Shown in pieces: positions 21,020-32,504 of a stretch of DNA of 64,000 bases. The position numbers were made by a program, and so were the translations under genes. Every line of letters starts with the position of its first letter. Position 1 is the first letter of the stretch. A model generated the notes under the pieces. That model ran no database searches and was not told where the DNA came from. It saw only the letters and a list, made by a program, of their open reading frames with translations. Source of the DNA: Adiantum capillus-veneris (lineage: Eukaryota > Streptophyta > Polypodiopsida > Polypodiales > Pteridaceae); contig CM043959.1 in assembly GCA_014529385.2 (NCBI GenBank), forward strand, positions 48,549,928-48,613,927, written 5' to 3'.

Positions 21020-24000
21020 GGTTTTATTCTCTTTGACCCTAGTTCTACTCACAATTTCATATCCACATAGTTGGCCACCAAGCTAGGCACACAAGCTTAT
21101 GAGATGGGAGATGTCCTACCCGCAGACGGTGCTTTCAAGGGGCAAGAAGCTTCAGTCACTCCCTTAATCGGGAAATTGAGGCTCCATGTCCAAAGCTATG
21201 TGGACAAAGAAGACTTCTTTATCTCTCCTCTCAAGCATGAGGATGTAATCCTAGGGGCACCATGGTTTGATCGCATGGCTGCCAATGTTAAATTCCCTGA
21301 AAGGAGAATCTCCTTTAGGTTCAGGGAAAAAGATATGTACATAGATGCTAAGAAAATGGGTAACACCATACCCATTGTACATACGCAAGCTTTCAATAAG
21401 TCAATAAAGAGCTCTATTTCCATGTACATAATTTTTGTTAAAGACTCTCAAAATGAACCTAATGTTTTAGCAAAAGAAAATATACACAATCAAAAGGAAT
21501 TAGAGTTATCCAATTTTCTCAAGGGGTTTCAAGATGTCTTTATTGACGACATCCCTTGTGAGCTACCTCCTAAACGAGGCAATGATGACCATGCAATTTC
21601 CAGGAAGTTCACCACCTAACTACCTCCTTATAGAGTTTCTCAAGCTCAACAAGAGGAGATTATGCGGCAAGTGCATGAGTTAGTTGAGAAGTGCATGGTT
21701 AGGCCTAGCTCATCTCCATTTTGTTCTCCTGTACTATTATGCAAAAGAAAGATGGCACATATCGTATGTGCGTCGACTATAGAGCACTAAATAGGATCAC
21801 TATCAAGAATAGGTTTCTCGTTCCATGGGTAGAAGACCTATTTGATAAGCTACAAGGGTCCACCTACTTCAGTAGGATAGACCTAAAAAGTGGCTATCAT
21901 CAAATAAGGATAGTTGATCAAGACATTGTAAAGACCGCATTTCGCACTACGTTTGGTCTTTACGAATACATTGTCATGCCTTTTGGCTTGACCAATGCAC
22001 CAGCCACATTCAACCACTTGATGGAGAAGCTATTCACGCCTCACGGAACCTTTACTGGAGTGTTCTTTGATGATATCATCATCTACTCTAATTCATTAGA
22101 CGAACACAAGCAACACCTCCAGGTAATATTTCAAGATCTAAGAGAGAATAAACTTTATGTCAATCGAAAGAAAAGTGTATTTTTCTTGCAAGAGATTCAG
22201 TATTTAGGTCACATTATCTCTCAAGATGGCATCCAAATGGATCCATCAAAGTTAGAGGTAATAAAAGGATGGCCTTAACCAAGGAATCTTCATGAACTAA
22301 GAAGCTTTATAGGTATGTGTACATACTATAGATGCTTCATAGAAAATTTCTCACTAATAGCACGACCATTACATGACCTAACAAAGAAAAACGTTAGGTA
22401 TACATGGTCTGCCAAGGAGAACAATGCTTTCAAAAAGCTTATCTCTCAACTTGTGCTTACACTACCAGATCTCTCAAAGCCATTTGACGTCCAATGTGAT
22501 GCTTGTGGTGATTGCCTTGGAGCTCTTTTTCTCCAAGAAGGGCACACCATAGGCTATGAAAGTCGAAGGCTCGACCCCGTTGAGCAAGTTCTAGGCATAT
22601 ATGAAAAGGAACTCCTCGCAGTTCTACATGCCTTATAGAATCATGGAAACATTATTTATTGGGGACTCCTTTCATTCTGCGAACGGATCACCAAAGTCTT
22701 TATGTACTTCATGACGTAGACCAAGCTCTCCGACAAACAAATGAGGTGGGCAAATTTCCTTTCGCAATTTCATTTTCATATTGCTCACATTGCTGGCAAG
22801 CATAATCAAGTAGCCGATGCACTCTCAAGACGGTCGAGAGTGAATGCGGTTTCCATAGCAACTCAAAATGATCTATCTTCTATGATAGATGAGTATGCTA
22901 TTGATCCTGATTTTAGAGATGTGATTTCAGCCCTTGCATTTGGGAAGAAAGAAGAACCATTTACTTTACAAGATGGTTATCTTATCTATGGCAATAGACT
23001 ATGCGTTACTAACTCACTATGTGAGAAAGTAATGTATGAATCTCATGCTCCTCCTTATGCAGGGCATAGAGGGATTCAATCTACCCTAAAAGGGATTGAA
23101 ACATACTTCTATTGGCCTACCATGAAAGCAAACATACACGAGTATGTTTCTAAATGTGTGGTATGCCAAAAGATGAAGTTTGATAAAGGGAAGCAACCTG
23201 GATTGCTTCAACCTTTGCCGATCCCTAATTCACCATGGGAGAGCATATCCATGGATTTTATCTTTGGATTGCCTAAGTCTATCCATGGGAATACGGGAAT
23301 ATGGATGATAGTGGGCATGTTTAGTAAACAAGCTCATTTTATACCTGTCAAAAAAACTATCAAAGCCCATCAAATGGCAACCCTCTTCATATCACAAACC
23401 TTCAAGTACCATGGCTTGCCAATGTCCACAATGTATGATAGAGATCCTAGAATGACCAATAATTTATGGAAGGGTCTCTTTGAGAATTTAGGAACAAGGC
23501 TAAACTTCTCTTCGGCCTATCACCCGCAAACGGATGGCCAAATTGAAATAGCTAACCTAACAATTCTCGATCTACTAAAAGCCTATGTAACGGAAGTAGA
23601 TCAAAGATCCCAATGGGATAAGTACTTACCCTTAGTGGAGTATGCCTACAATAATACTGTACATACTTCCATGGGAAAAGCACCTTTTGAGGTAATTGAG
23701 GGAAGATAAAAAAGTCCCCTGCTACTTAAGGTACACGGGAAGATCTTCGCTGCAGATGAGTATAGCCGAGACCTACAAGAATCTTTCCAAAAGATTAAGG
23801 ATGCTATCTCTATCTCACAGCAAAGGCAAAAGGCTCCTACTGACAAGCACAAAAAAGCCCAAGCCTTTAAAGAAAATGATTGGGTCTTACTCAAATTTCC
23901 TTAGGCTCGATTAAGGCACATGACGGGCAAGAATCCTACGGGACACCAAAAGTACTATGCTAAGTTAGCAAAAAGGTACTATGGTCCCTTCCAGATTCTT

Positions 24001-24336
24001 AGGCCAATCAATGAGATGGCCTATCAACTCAAGTTGCCCAGCCATTGGCTCATACACAATGCTTTTCATGTGAGCCTATCAAAGTCTTACAAAGGAGAGC
24101 CACCTCAAGAACCAACTATTGAAGACCCACCGGAGATTGAGGACCAAGAAGAGGTGCTGCAGCCCGAGTCCATCCTCCGACATGAAGACAAGGTACTAAG
24201 AGGCGGTAAGACTATCCGACGATATCTTATTAAGTTTAAGAATTATCCTTTTGAAGATGCTAGATGGATGCAAGGCATACAATTAAAGGATATTAACCTA
24301 AACTTTGTCAATGCTTACAATGCTTCCCAAGAGTAA
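21020..24336 (+). pseudogene. Gypsy-1 pol: protease, RT, RNase H, integrase, chromodomain-like tail, broken
   Basis: Protease: a DPSSTHNF-type active site near 21035-21065 followed by a stop, then HEDVILGAPWF. Reverse transcriptase at about 21640-22280 includes YRMCVDYRALN, SGYHQIRI, MPFGLTNAPATF and FFDDIIIYS. RNase H at about 22480-22640 has QCDACGDCLGALF and EKELLAVLHAL. Integrase at about 23030-23710 has a HHCC-like finger ([15 protein letters not shown]), [17 protein letters not shown] and SAYHPQTDGQIEIAN. A GPF module (YYGPFQI) and a chromodomain-like end (YLIKFKNYPFEDARW) close it. Stops or frame changes occur near 21617, 22276, 22636, 22700, 23707 and 23902. The chromodomain-like tail suggests a chromovirus. 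Confidence 0.92.
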
Positions 24337-24571
24337 GCAAATGTACAAATGTTAAAAACGAACAAAGTTTTTTTGTCTTATAAGACTCTCTTTTTCTTTA
24401 TTGTGCACAAAAATGAAGTAGTATGCATGCTTAGATCAAGTTTGCGGAGACGACGTCTCCCGAACACCAAGTAGAGCTTGTCACTCTACTATGGAAGATT
24501 GATAGGACTAATGTGCAGACATGCTTGCGGCAACTTAGGCTCTCAAGCGCCAAATGGACTAATCATCCATT

Positions 24572-24862
24572 CAGGGAAGAAAAAACTAGAATATTGGTTA
24601 AGCTGGCAGACCGGCCACAATAAGGATCCAAAGGGGGGGCCATCTGCAAAAGAGCAAAGTGCAGCAATGGGCTTAAAAGACCCTAAGGTTCAGCCCATTA
24701 AGACTTCCAAAATGCTAAGGTTCCAAAATTCAAAGGATGTGTCCAAAGGTCAAACATTAGAGAAATTGGATGCTTTGTGTGTGTCCTAAAAAGTCTTCAT
24801 GCATCCCTACATAGGAGGGGGAGAGCCCTAGTTGTAGGAGATGACAGAGAAACTCACACACG

Positions 24863-24943
<81 letters not shown>

Positions 24944-26127
24944 GCTCCCTTTACACAAAGGGAATGAGGGACACATGTCAGCTCCCTAGCCCAGATGCCC
25001 ACAAGGTGTACTCAAATCCTATTGGATGGCCTGGAGGTGGACCAATGAGAATTAGACTAGAGTAAATCTAGTTTAATTAATTTAAAAGCACTTAATAAAA
25101 GAACCAATAGGAATTAATCTCTCTAGAAGACTATTGGATAGTCTCCCAAGGGGTCCAATGAGCATTCAGCAGCCCCATGGCTTGCCTGATTCCTATTGGC
25201 CAGGAGGCAAATGGGTCCAATGAGAGTTTAGTTGCATTTATTAATTACCTAAAGCTCTCACTGCAAAAGGGGAAAGGGGGACACGTGTCAAAAGCCTATC
25301 ACTTATGCTGCTTAATTTCCATTGACTGAGGTTGGGGAGGTCCAATATGATGTGAGCATGAGCAAATAGCAAGAGGGGTCGACCAAGAGAGAGAGGGGGC
25401 TGATTTTTCAAAGGTATTATTGACTTACACACTCACACAATCTATGTGAATCAAGAAGACTCTCTCTCTCCTTCTCAAGCTTTAATGCAAAGCTTACCAC
25501 CTACTCCAAGCTTGTGAGAAGGGAGGCCTACACCAACAACTCTTGGCTTTGTGATGCAAATCCAACCAAGAGCCAAGCTTCAATGCATGCTCATCTCCTC
25601 TACCATGCTAATTACTAAGCTAAGCTATGCTAATATGAGTGATTATGTGAGGAGATGTACATCTTTCTCATAAGAATACTCCTTTTTCCTCTCAATCTAC
25701 TCTCATACCCCGCTAGCTCTCAATATCTTTGAAGGTGTGTGAGGTCTTGGGTCTGAGACCGTGAGGGAATTGATGTTGTGTTTAATAAGTGTTGTGCTTA
25801 GTGCTTGAAGTTTCCATCGTCATAGCACTAGCTAGTATTGAAGGAACACAAAGATTGGAATTGTAAAATGTCTCTCTTGACGGGAGAAACCATAATACAA
25901 AGCCTTTTGGAGGGGGGACCGGCTCCAGTTCTCAACTGTTGTCAATTGCTTGATTTCTCTCTCTTTGGAAGTATTGTTCATACTATCTAACTAGGTGTTA
26001 TATTTTTTGTTGCTCTCTCCACCCAAGCACTCTTGTTATTCTCATTAGGAATCTATTCTAATGAAATGCTCACTATGTTCATGCTATTTTTTGCTACACA
26101 CAAGTTGCTAGGCCATTAAATGTTACA
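24572..26127 (+). repeat. 3' LTR of gypsy-1, 5'-truncated
   Basis: It matches the 5' LTR from about 16192 on (GGAGAAAAAGCTGGAATATTGG against GGAAGAAAAAACTAGAATATTGG) and ends ATTAAATGTTACA at 26127. The first 75-80 bp and the polypurine tract are deleted, fusing the post-pol region directly to the LTR. It shows the empty version of the site occupied by the CACTAGG element in the 5' LTR. Confidence 0.88.
24855..24942. repeat. CA microsatellite in the gypsy-1 3' LTR
   Basis: About 88 bases of CA with two early G substitutions. The same LTR position in the 5' LTR (16495-16517) has only about 11 units. Confidence 0.95.
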
Positions 26128-27411
26128 TCAACATGGACTTGACGGGACAAAGCTTGACACCCTGGTTGAGCACAGTTGGGAACGGGTACCCCGCTCTGGC
26201 TTGGGAGTTCATGCACAATTGGCCTAGAGCCTCAAAGAGGAGTGGATGATGTAGCTGATGGTGTGGTGCCTTTGCCCACAATCGGATATCTGGTGTCCAA
26301 TCGCCCACTGATCACTATCTTCTTCACGTACATATATAGTGAATAAGGAGCTGCTCACTTTGAGGCTTGCTCCACCCACACAATACTGTGTTCTCCTCTT
26401 CCCTCTCTTGCACTGCATTGTGCACATATGTATATGTGCATACACACACTTTCACAAGTAAAAATATTGAACTTAGTGACTCGATTTTGGATCCAATACA
26501 TATCTTCATGATTGAAGATAAATTGAAAATTCCTTAGCTTGAATTACGCCATAATAGAACTTTCTCCATGTACAATAATTTGAAGAAATTTGAACTCGAT
26601 AAAGACTTTTTGTGTAATCACTAGTGTAGTCCTGACCATAAATTATTCCTCTTCCAAGGATTCAAATTTGAGTTCTTTTGGATTTTCCGTAAACCTTTGA
26701 AATGATTTTCCCAATACGTGAGCATCACTATAGACTTCCTAGAGATATAACAATTGGGTCTAGCACTAGATGTTGAATCCTCTGCATGGAAGTATTGACG
26801 TCATTTTAATTTGATAAAGATTACGATCCAAAATTGACAAAACTATACAGGCTCTTGTAGAATAATTTCAGGTATAGTCAATTTCGCAATATTTGAATAG
26901 ATCCACATAATTCTAGCCAAAGATTATCAAATTATTTGTTGACTTAAAAAAGCAAGCACGTAGTAGACTATAAAATTTGCCTTGCATAAGCTATTGTGAT
27001 TCTGGAGGAGAAGCAGTAGCGGAACAAAACCTTATTTGCATAAGGTCTTCAACTAGATTCTTTAAATATACATTTTTTTTGTTATTGTCAAAAGCTGTGA
27101 GAAAAATCAAGTGTCATTCAAGGTAAATATTGCGGATCCGATGGCTATGAACAAATCGAGGGCATATAATGAGATTCTCTTGGTGAGGGGAATAGATCCA
27201 CAAAGGTTGATTGTCATGGCTTGCATCAAGTAGGCGATTCAACAATTCTTAGTAGGTGCATTTGGCAGTTTGACACAATCCAAATTTAGTGCCATATTGA
27301 TTTGAGAGTATTCGAGAAAAGTAGCACCGGTGCTTTTGAATAAGTTTGCCCAGAACTATTCTAAATAACCCAACAAGCTTGCTATTCACTACCATATGTT
27401 GTGTCATAAAA
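26128..27411. other. Anonymous spacer between gypsy-1 and element C
   Basis: AT-rich sequence with no open frame of note and no motif I recognise. A TATGTATATGTGCATA palindrome-rich stretch lies near 26425-26445. It is either old intergenic DNA or a very decayed element; the sequence does not let me choose. Confidence 0.5.
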
Positions 27412-27896
27412 TCTAATATCTAACCAACCCAAATGATTTTCTCATATTAAACTGATCATTTAATGTGGGAGAATAGACGGTAACAAGGGTTACAATATAG
27501 ACATGTGCTTACGGGTCTATCTCAACATGTGCCAATGGTAAAGGGGTCCAAATGAGAGATGGTCTGTCAAAGAGCAAGGCTAGTCAATGGAGCTTAAAGA
27601 CCTTAGGGTTAGCTTCATTAAAGACCTCCAATGGTTAGTGTTAAAAGTCCTTTGACATTAGGCAAGCTAGGGTTGTGCTTGAGGTGGGAACCCGGCCCAA
27701 GCTTGAGGTGCTTGTCGTGCTTGCTGACTAAGATGCTTGAGGTTCTTGTCGTAATTGCTGACTAGGGAGCTTGAGGTGCTTGTGGGAACACTATCCAAGC
27801 TTGAGGTGCTTTGTCGCGCTTGCTGACTAAGGTGCTTGTGTTCCAAAAGTCAACAACATCCCTACAAAGGAGGAGGCGAGACCTAAAGCTAGGGGT
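27412..27896 (+). repeat. 5' LTR fragment of element C
   Basis: It starts TGTCATAAAATCTAATATC and matches the solo LTR at 8025 for about 480 bp, including GAGGTGCTTG repeats, then stops within the CCTACAAAGGAGGAGGCGAG segment and joins RT coding sequence. The rest of the LTR, the primer site and gag are deleted. Confidence 0.85.
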
Positions 27897-28088
27897 GGAC
27901 TATCGAGCACTAAACCATATCCCTATCAAAAACAAATTTCCCATTCCTCGGGTAGAAGGTCTGTTTGATAAGCTACAAGGCTCTACCTACTTCAGTCTTG
28001 AAAGTGGCTATCACCAAATAAGAATAGTGGACAAAGATATCCTAAAGACCGCGTTTTGTACAACGTTTGGCCTTTATGAATATCTAGT
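27897..28088 (+). pseudogene. Reverse transcriptase fragment of element C (first part)
   Basis: It encodes VDYRALNHIPIKNKFPIPRV, SGYHQIRIVDKD and TTFGLYEY, the Ty3 RT core before the active site. It has lost the RIDLK residues before SGYH relative to the sister copies (FSLESGYH). It ends at CTAGT, where element B has inserted. The open frame runs on from the LTR fragment, so the LTR-RT join is in frame by chance. Confidence 0.88.
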
Positions 28089-29057
28089 TGTCATAAAAAC
28101 TAATATCTAATACTCTCAAATGATTTTCTCATGTTAAACTGATCATTTTGTATTGGGAAGTACCAGGGGAGTAAAAGCTAGAATATTGGTAAGGCTGCCA
28201 GACCGGTCTCTATCAGGGATCCAAAGGAGGGGTTGATTCTATTAATTGCAAGGAATAGAAGAGAGGGTTCTAAATTGTGATTGGCCAATGGGAGTCCAGC
28301 ACGAGTAAATACCAAGAGGAGTCGATCGAGAAGAGAGAGAGGGATGCATTTTAGTCTAACACATCGCTACACACACACACACACACACACACTCATGTGT
28401 GCAAGAAGAACTCCATCTCCTTCTCCAAACATTGGGAAGTTGAGGCCTACACCAACAACTCTTGGCTATGGAATGCAAATCCAACCAAGAGCCAAGCTTC
28501 CATGGCATGCTCATCTCCTCTACCATGCTAATTACTAAGCTAAGCTATGCTACTAGAGTGATTATGTGAGGAGAATACTTCTTTCTTGTAAGATACATCT
28601 TCTTCCTCTCAATCTATCCTCATTTCCTGGTAGCTCTCACCATTTTTGAAGGTGTGTGAGGTCTTGGGACTGAGGCTAGGGACACTAGGTGTGTTTTTCA
28701 AGCATAATTTGATGCATGAAGCTTCCATCTTCATTGCACCAACTAGTTTTGTCAAGGAATACAAAGATTGTATTGTACAAAAGTCTCCTTTGATGGGAGA
28801 AGCTATAATACAAAGCCTTTATGGAGGGGGGACCGCCAGCTCCATGTAAATCTTGTCCTCAACTGTTGTCAATTGTTCTATTTCTCTCTCTTTTCAAGTA
28901 TTGTCAATGCCAAATTAGCTAGGTGTAAATTGCTATGTTGCTTTCTCAAATTAAGTACTCTCTCTACGCTCATTAGGAACTTGTTCTTAATGAAATGCTC
29001 ACTATATATGTTATCAATTTCTACTACACACAAGTTACTAGTGAATTAAATGTTACA
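28089..29057 (+). repeat. 5' LTR of element B with internal deletion and inverted filler
   Basis: At 969 bp it is much shorter than the 1682-bp 3' LTR. About 650 bp corresponding to roughly 46930-47540 is missing. At the junction, 28241-28270 is a 30-base exact reverse complement of 29443-29472 in the element's own leader. The short CA run at 28369-28392 matches the position of the long CA array in the 3' LTR. Confidence 0.88.
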
Positions 29058-29058
29058 C

Positions 29059-29071
29059 TGGTATTAGAGCT
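29059..29071 (+). other. Primer-binding site of element B
   Basis: TGGTATTAGAGCT lies one base after the LTR end at 29057; it differs from the standard initiator-tRNA-Met site at one or two positions. Confidence 0.87.
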
Positions 29072-29138
29072 ATTGGTTTCTCTTTTCTTGCTCAAGAAGA
29101 GAGGCCCTCAAGCTTGCTACAAATGGTTGGTGTTATTA

Positions 29139-29390
29139 ATTGCAAAAGAGTAAGTAGAATAGTGATTTTTCATCCTTGAAGCACGCCTGCTTTATGCAGG
29201 TAACGGGAATACCGTCGAGAGCTATGGTCTTAATAATGGAGTCCTACGGGGCTTGCCTATGGCTATTGCAAAAGAGTAAGTAGAATAGTGATTTTTCATC
29301 CTTGAAGCACGCCTGCTTTATGCAGGTAACGGGAATACCGTCGAGAGCTATGGTCTTAATAATGGAGTCCTACGGGGCTTGCCTATGGCT
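29139..29390 (+). repeat. Perfect 126-bp tandem duplication in the leader of element B
   Basis: 29139-29264 and 29265-29390 look identical base for base, both starting ATTGCAAAAGAGTAAG and ending GCCTATGGCT. The gypsy-1 leader (about 19090-19215) has one copy of the related sequence, so the duplication is specific to this element and recent. Confidence 0.9.
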
Positions 29391-29589
29391 ATTATAGAGC
29401 TATTAGAAGCTTGACAGGAACTGGTGCTGTCTTAGCTCTCTTGAACCCTCTCTTCTATTCCTTGCAATTAATAATATTCGAGCCACAGGTATAGATGCTT
29501 GAGTGCTTATCTTTGAAGGTAAAGAGGAGTAGCAACTAGGGCTTGAAGTGCCAAAGTACAAGTAAAAGTTACACCAAAAATTTGATAGT

Positions 29590-30263
29590 ATGGCTGACAA
29601 GGAAAAAGAGATTAAAATGAATGCTGATAGCTTTGATTTTGCTAATGAAAGAGCAACTAATGATGCCCCTATGCTTGTAAACTATCTTGTTTCTAGGCTT
29701 CAACAAGCCTTGGGCAACCCATCCCTCCAAGGTGAAGTGATACAACAATTGCGCACCCATGGTATTCTCCAAACTCCCCACCAAGAAGAGAGACTACCTA
29801 GAAAAGCTATCAGTGAGACTTCCAAAAGAGGACTCTCTCCGATAAGGGAAGAAGAGGAGGATCCGTACGAAAGGGCTCAAAAACTTACTACTTGATGAGG
29901 CATCTCCCTCCCAAAGGAAAAACCAAGTTTCAACGGTAGAGCCCCCACCAAAAGAACGAGAAAGAAGTGAGTCTTTTGCCATCTCGGTGGAGATGGCTCC
30001 ACGAAAACGGCGGGCAAAACGCTCTCCAACATAATTCAAAGAGGGAAGAGAGAAAACAAGAGAAGAAAAAGGCGAGAAAGAGGTCACCATCTTCTCCATC
30101 TTCTTCATCCTCTTCCTCTTTTGAAAAAAGTGATGGTGCAAACAAGGAGGAACAAGGGAAGAAAAAGGCGGGAAAGAGGTCCATCCTCCTCATACTCTTC
30201 CTCCTCTGAAAAAAGTGATGGTGCAGCTCTCGAACCACCTCAAAGAAGAGGCCATAGGAAATC
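29590..30263 (+). pseudogene. Element B gag, N-terminal part
   Basis: ATG at 29590 opens a frame closely similar to the gypsy-1 gag N-terminus (FDFANERATNDAPMLVNYLV). It ends at a TGA at 29893-29895; the Ser/Lys/Arg-rich region (KKARKRSPSSPSSS) continues in another frame. At 30263 it is interrupted by the Mutator-like element within a GGCCATAGGAAAT sequence that resumes at 34525. The rest of gag lies at 34525-34774 and 42467-43020. Confidence 0.83.
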
Positions 30264-30519
30264 GAGGATTTCTAATCGTCGAGCAAAAAAAATCGAGCGA
30301 AGTCACATTCCGAGCAAGTCCAAAGTAAATTGACACAATAGAAACAATTGTGAAATAAAATAATTATGCCATGCATGTTATTTTTAGTACCACAAATCTG
30401 TGAACTGATGGAGACAAACTTAGATTTTAGCGTAATTCGAGGTGATCCTCTCCAAAATAGTCCACCAAAAATATAGCGCGTACATTTTTCATAAAAAGTC
30501 AACACATGAACTCTATCAC

Positions 30520-31163
30520 CTAGGATGCTATCCGTGAACCTCCCAAAGCTTGAAATAGCTCTACTTTTGTAAGTGCAGATTGATGCACAAACTCATGAGC
30601 AATAGAGTCCAGGACCAAGATTTTAAAAAACACAAAGTAGATGTGCTTGCAAGGCACATATGCAACACGTTTGCTATCACGCCTCTGAAAATCCTCACAT
30701 GAACATCGGGGGAAGTCTGCAAGTGTGACAGCATACGTAACACCTTTCTCCACTGACCCAACTGTACTAACATGAAACACATGTGATACATTCGGGACCA
30801 CCCCCTTACTAATTTGGCAGCCATAGTTCTTCCCTGTTCAATCCTATCCTGAAAATCTCTTGTAAGTTTTGATCTCCATATAACAAGTTTTCCATCTCTA
30901 AATCTTGGACGAAATGAACTTGGTGTGCTACCACATATTCTAACATTGTGGTTGCACTCAGCATTTGCATGTGATTCTTTAAGAACAAACCCATTGTTCA
31001 ACAACATTTCAACTTCAGATGGCTGCAGATTAGTGCCCTCCACCACAACCCAAGTCATAGGTGCAGGTCCTATGAGCCTCTTGTCAAAGTCTTGAAGTGT
31101 CACTGGCAACCAAAAAAAGTGGGTGTCGAGTTCAAGTGATGGAAAATACAATTTCCTTAGCAC
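30520..31163 (-). pseudogene. SWIM zinc-finger protein fragment in the Mutator-like element
   Basis: On the minus strand one frame runs from 31163 to about 30810 (residues such as LTRDFQDRIEQGRTMAAKLV). A second frame carries on from about 30801 to 30520 after a one-base shift in a G run near 30805. The second part has the SWIM pattern C-S-C...C-K-H (PRCSCEDFQ and YVPCKHIYFVF, about 30710-30645). SWIM fingers occur at the C-terminus of Mutator transposases and of FAR1-type proteins. The part before the finger does not show the MULE catalytic domain, so this is either a transposase remnant or a captured host exon. Confidence 0.75.
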
Positions 31164-31544
31164 GTGAAAATTATTCTAAAAATTCTCAATATTTCATAAT
31201 TTTTAAAAAGCATTTAATAGTGTTTTCGGATAGACTCAGCTATTTTCTTAGACTAAATGGGAACAATGACCCTGATTTTATTCTTGTCTCATTTGGGCGT
31301 CCGCCCATGTTTGAACCAAGCAAACAATGGAAAATTCAACAAGGAAAATACAATTTCCGTAGCACGTGAAAATTACACTGAAAACTTCAATATTTCATAA
31401 AATTTTTAAAGCATTTAATTGTGTTTTTAAATAGACTTGGATATTTTCTTAGAATAAATGGAAAACATGACCCTTATTTTACTCTTGCCTCATTTGGGAG
31501 TCCGCCCATGTTTGAATCAAGCAGTGCATCGAAAATTCAACTTA
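31141..31544. repeat. Diverged 202-bp tandem duplication
   Basis: The segment starting GGAAAATACAATTTCC occurs at 31141-31342 and 31343-31544. Both copies share GCACGTGAAAATTA, TATTTTCTTAGA and TTTGGG(C/A)GTCCGCCCATG, with many substitutions, so the duplication is old. No gene in it. Confidence 0.75.
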
Positions 31545-31659
31545 ATGTCTGCATCAACTTCTCCTTAGTTTGCGCTGCAGTGAAACCATAGCTTGCACAT
31601 GAATTTGGATGGTTTTTGCTGCGCTGATTTGCAACCCTAGCGGGTAAGACAATCCAACA

Positions 31660-31800
31660 TTCTGCTCTTGCAACCAACACAATATCACTTCCAATATACC
31701 CTGGTTCGGTGCTGCAATCAGTTCGTGCTGGCGCAGACTGGTTGCAACACCGAACCAGGGTGTATTGGTAGTGATATTGCGCTTGTTGCAGGAGCAGAAG
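31660..31800. repeat. Long hairpin 1 in the Mutator-like element
   Basis: Arms of about 52 bases (31660-31711 and 31749-31800) pair with few mismatches, from TTCTGCTC at the outside to CTGGTTCGGTG at the inside. The connecting sequence (GCTGCAATCAGTT...GACTGGTTGC) pairs further, leaving a very small loop. It has no coding potential and could be transcribed into an RNA hairpin. Confidence 0.82.
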
Positions 31801-32093
31801 GTATGAGGACTTCTTTTAATAACTAAGTTAATCTGCGCTGCATACCAATAAACTTAGTTAAACGCCTAATGTTAAAAGTCTAATCACGGCCACAAATACA
31901 CTTTAGCCAAGCCCATGAATGCTCAGACGTTTGTCGGATAAAACCATCACATGCTTAAATACGAATGTGGTCGGCTCTTGCTGCACTGATCTGCAATCCT
32001 AGTGAGTGAACTAGCCAATTATCCACCTCGACAGCGGCCTGCTGGGAACTCTTCTGCATTGCAAGTGGTTTCGCCATGGGAAGGGTAAGACAA

Positions 32094-32416
32094 TCCAATT
32101 TTCACCTCCTCAACCAGCGCAAATATTGGCACCCTTGAGTAGCTGCTTGTGGCTATTGGCTTGCGCAACGATTTCCAGAATAGACAAGCATGCCACCTAG
32201 TTGTCACGGGGCAGTAGATTCAGGGCTGGTCGTAACATTACAACGCTGCCTTCTCCTTCGAGTGTCCTCTGAGTGAGATCCGTGCCTGCTATAATCAATT
32301 CCAAAAGAATCCTTGTTCGGTGCTGCAACCAGTCTGCGCAAGCGCGGACTGGTTACATCACCGAACCATGATTCTTTTGGAATTGATTTTGCGATGGCTG
32401 AGGAGGTGAAAATTGG
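32094..32416. repeat. Long hairpin 2, left arm interrupted
   Basis: Outer arms 32094-32121 and 32389-32416 pair (CCAATTTTCACCTCCTCA with TGAGGAGGTGAAAATTGG). Inner arms lie at 32293-32388 (AATCAATTCCAAAAGAATCC with its near-complement), around the same GTTCGGTGCTGCAACCAGTC apex as hairpin 1. On the right the outer and inner arms touch; on the left 171 bp (32122-32292) separates them, so an originally continuous palindrome has taken an insertion in one arm. Confidence 0.75.
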
Positions 32417-32504
32417 CGGATTTTTTTTCAAAATTTTAGTTAATATGCCAGCAAAATTTTAGTTAATATGCGCTGCAGACTAGTTTTGCCAGCAAATTTA
32501 TTTA

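Larger units (their letters stand above)
16115..26127 (+). mobile_element. Gypsy-1: decayed Ty3 chromovirus-like retrotransposon
   Basis: The order is 5' LTR (16115-19002, with a nested DNA element), primer site, gag with a zinc knuckle, protease, reverse transcriptase, RNase H, integrase and a chromodomain-like tail, then a 3' LTR (about 24572-26127). The protease-RT-RNaseH-integrase order places it in the Ty3 superfamily. The flanking five bases differ (AAACT before 16115, TCAAC after 26127), and the join at 24572 has lost the polypurine tract and about 75 bp of the LTR start. The copy has therefore been rearranged. Several stops and frameshifts rule out activity. Confidence 0.92.

Noticed and set aside
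24777..25065. Open frames encoding His-Thr or Val-Cys repeats (also at 47477-47944, 55662-55960 and 58160-58734)
   Set aside because: They are translations of CA/TG microsatellites in LTRs or spacers, with no independent coding evidence.
16115..26127. A 5-bp target duplication for gypsy-1
   Set aside because: The bases outside the two LTRs (AAACT and TCAAC) do not match, so no duplication is claimed.
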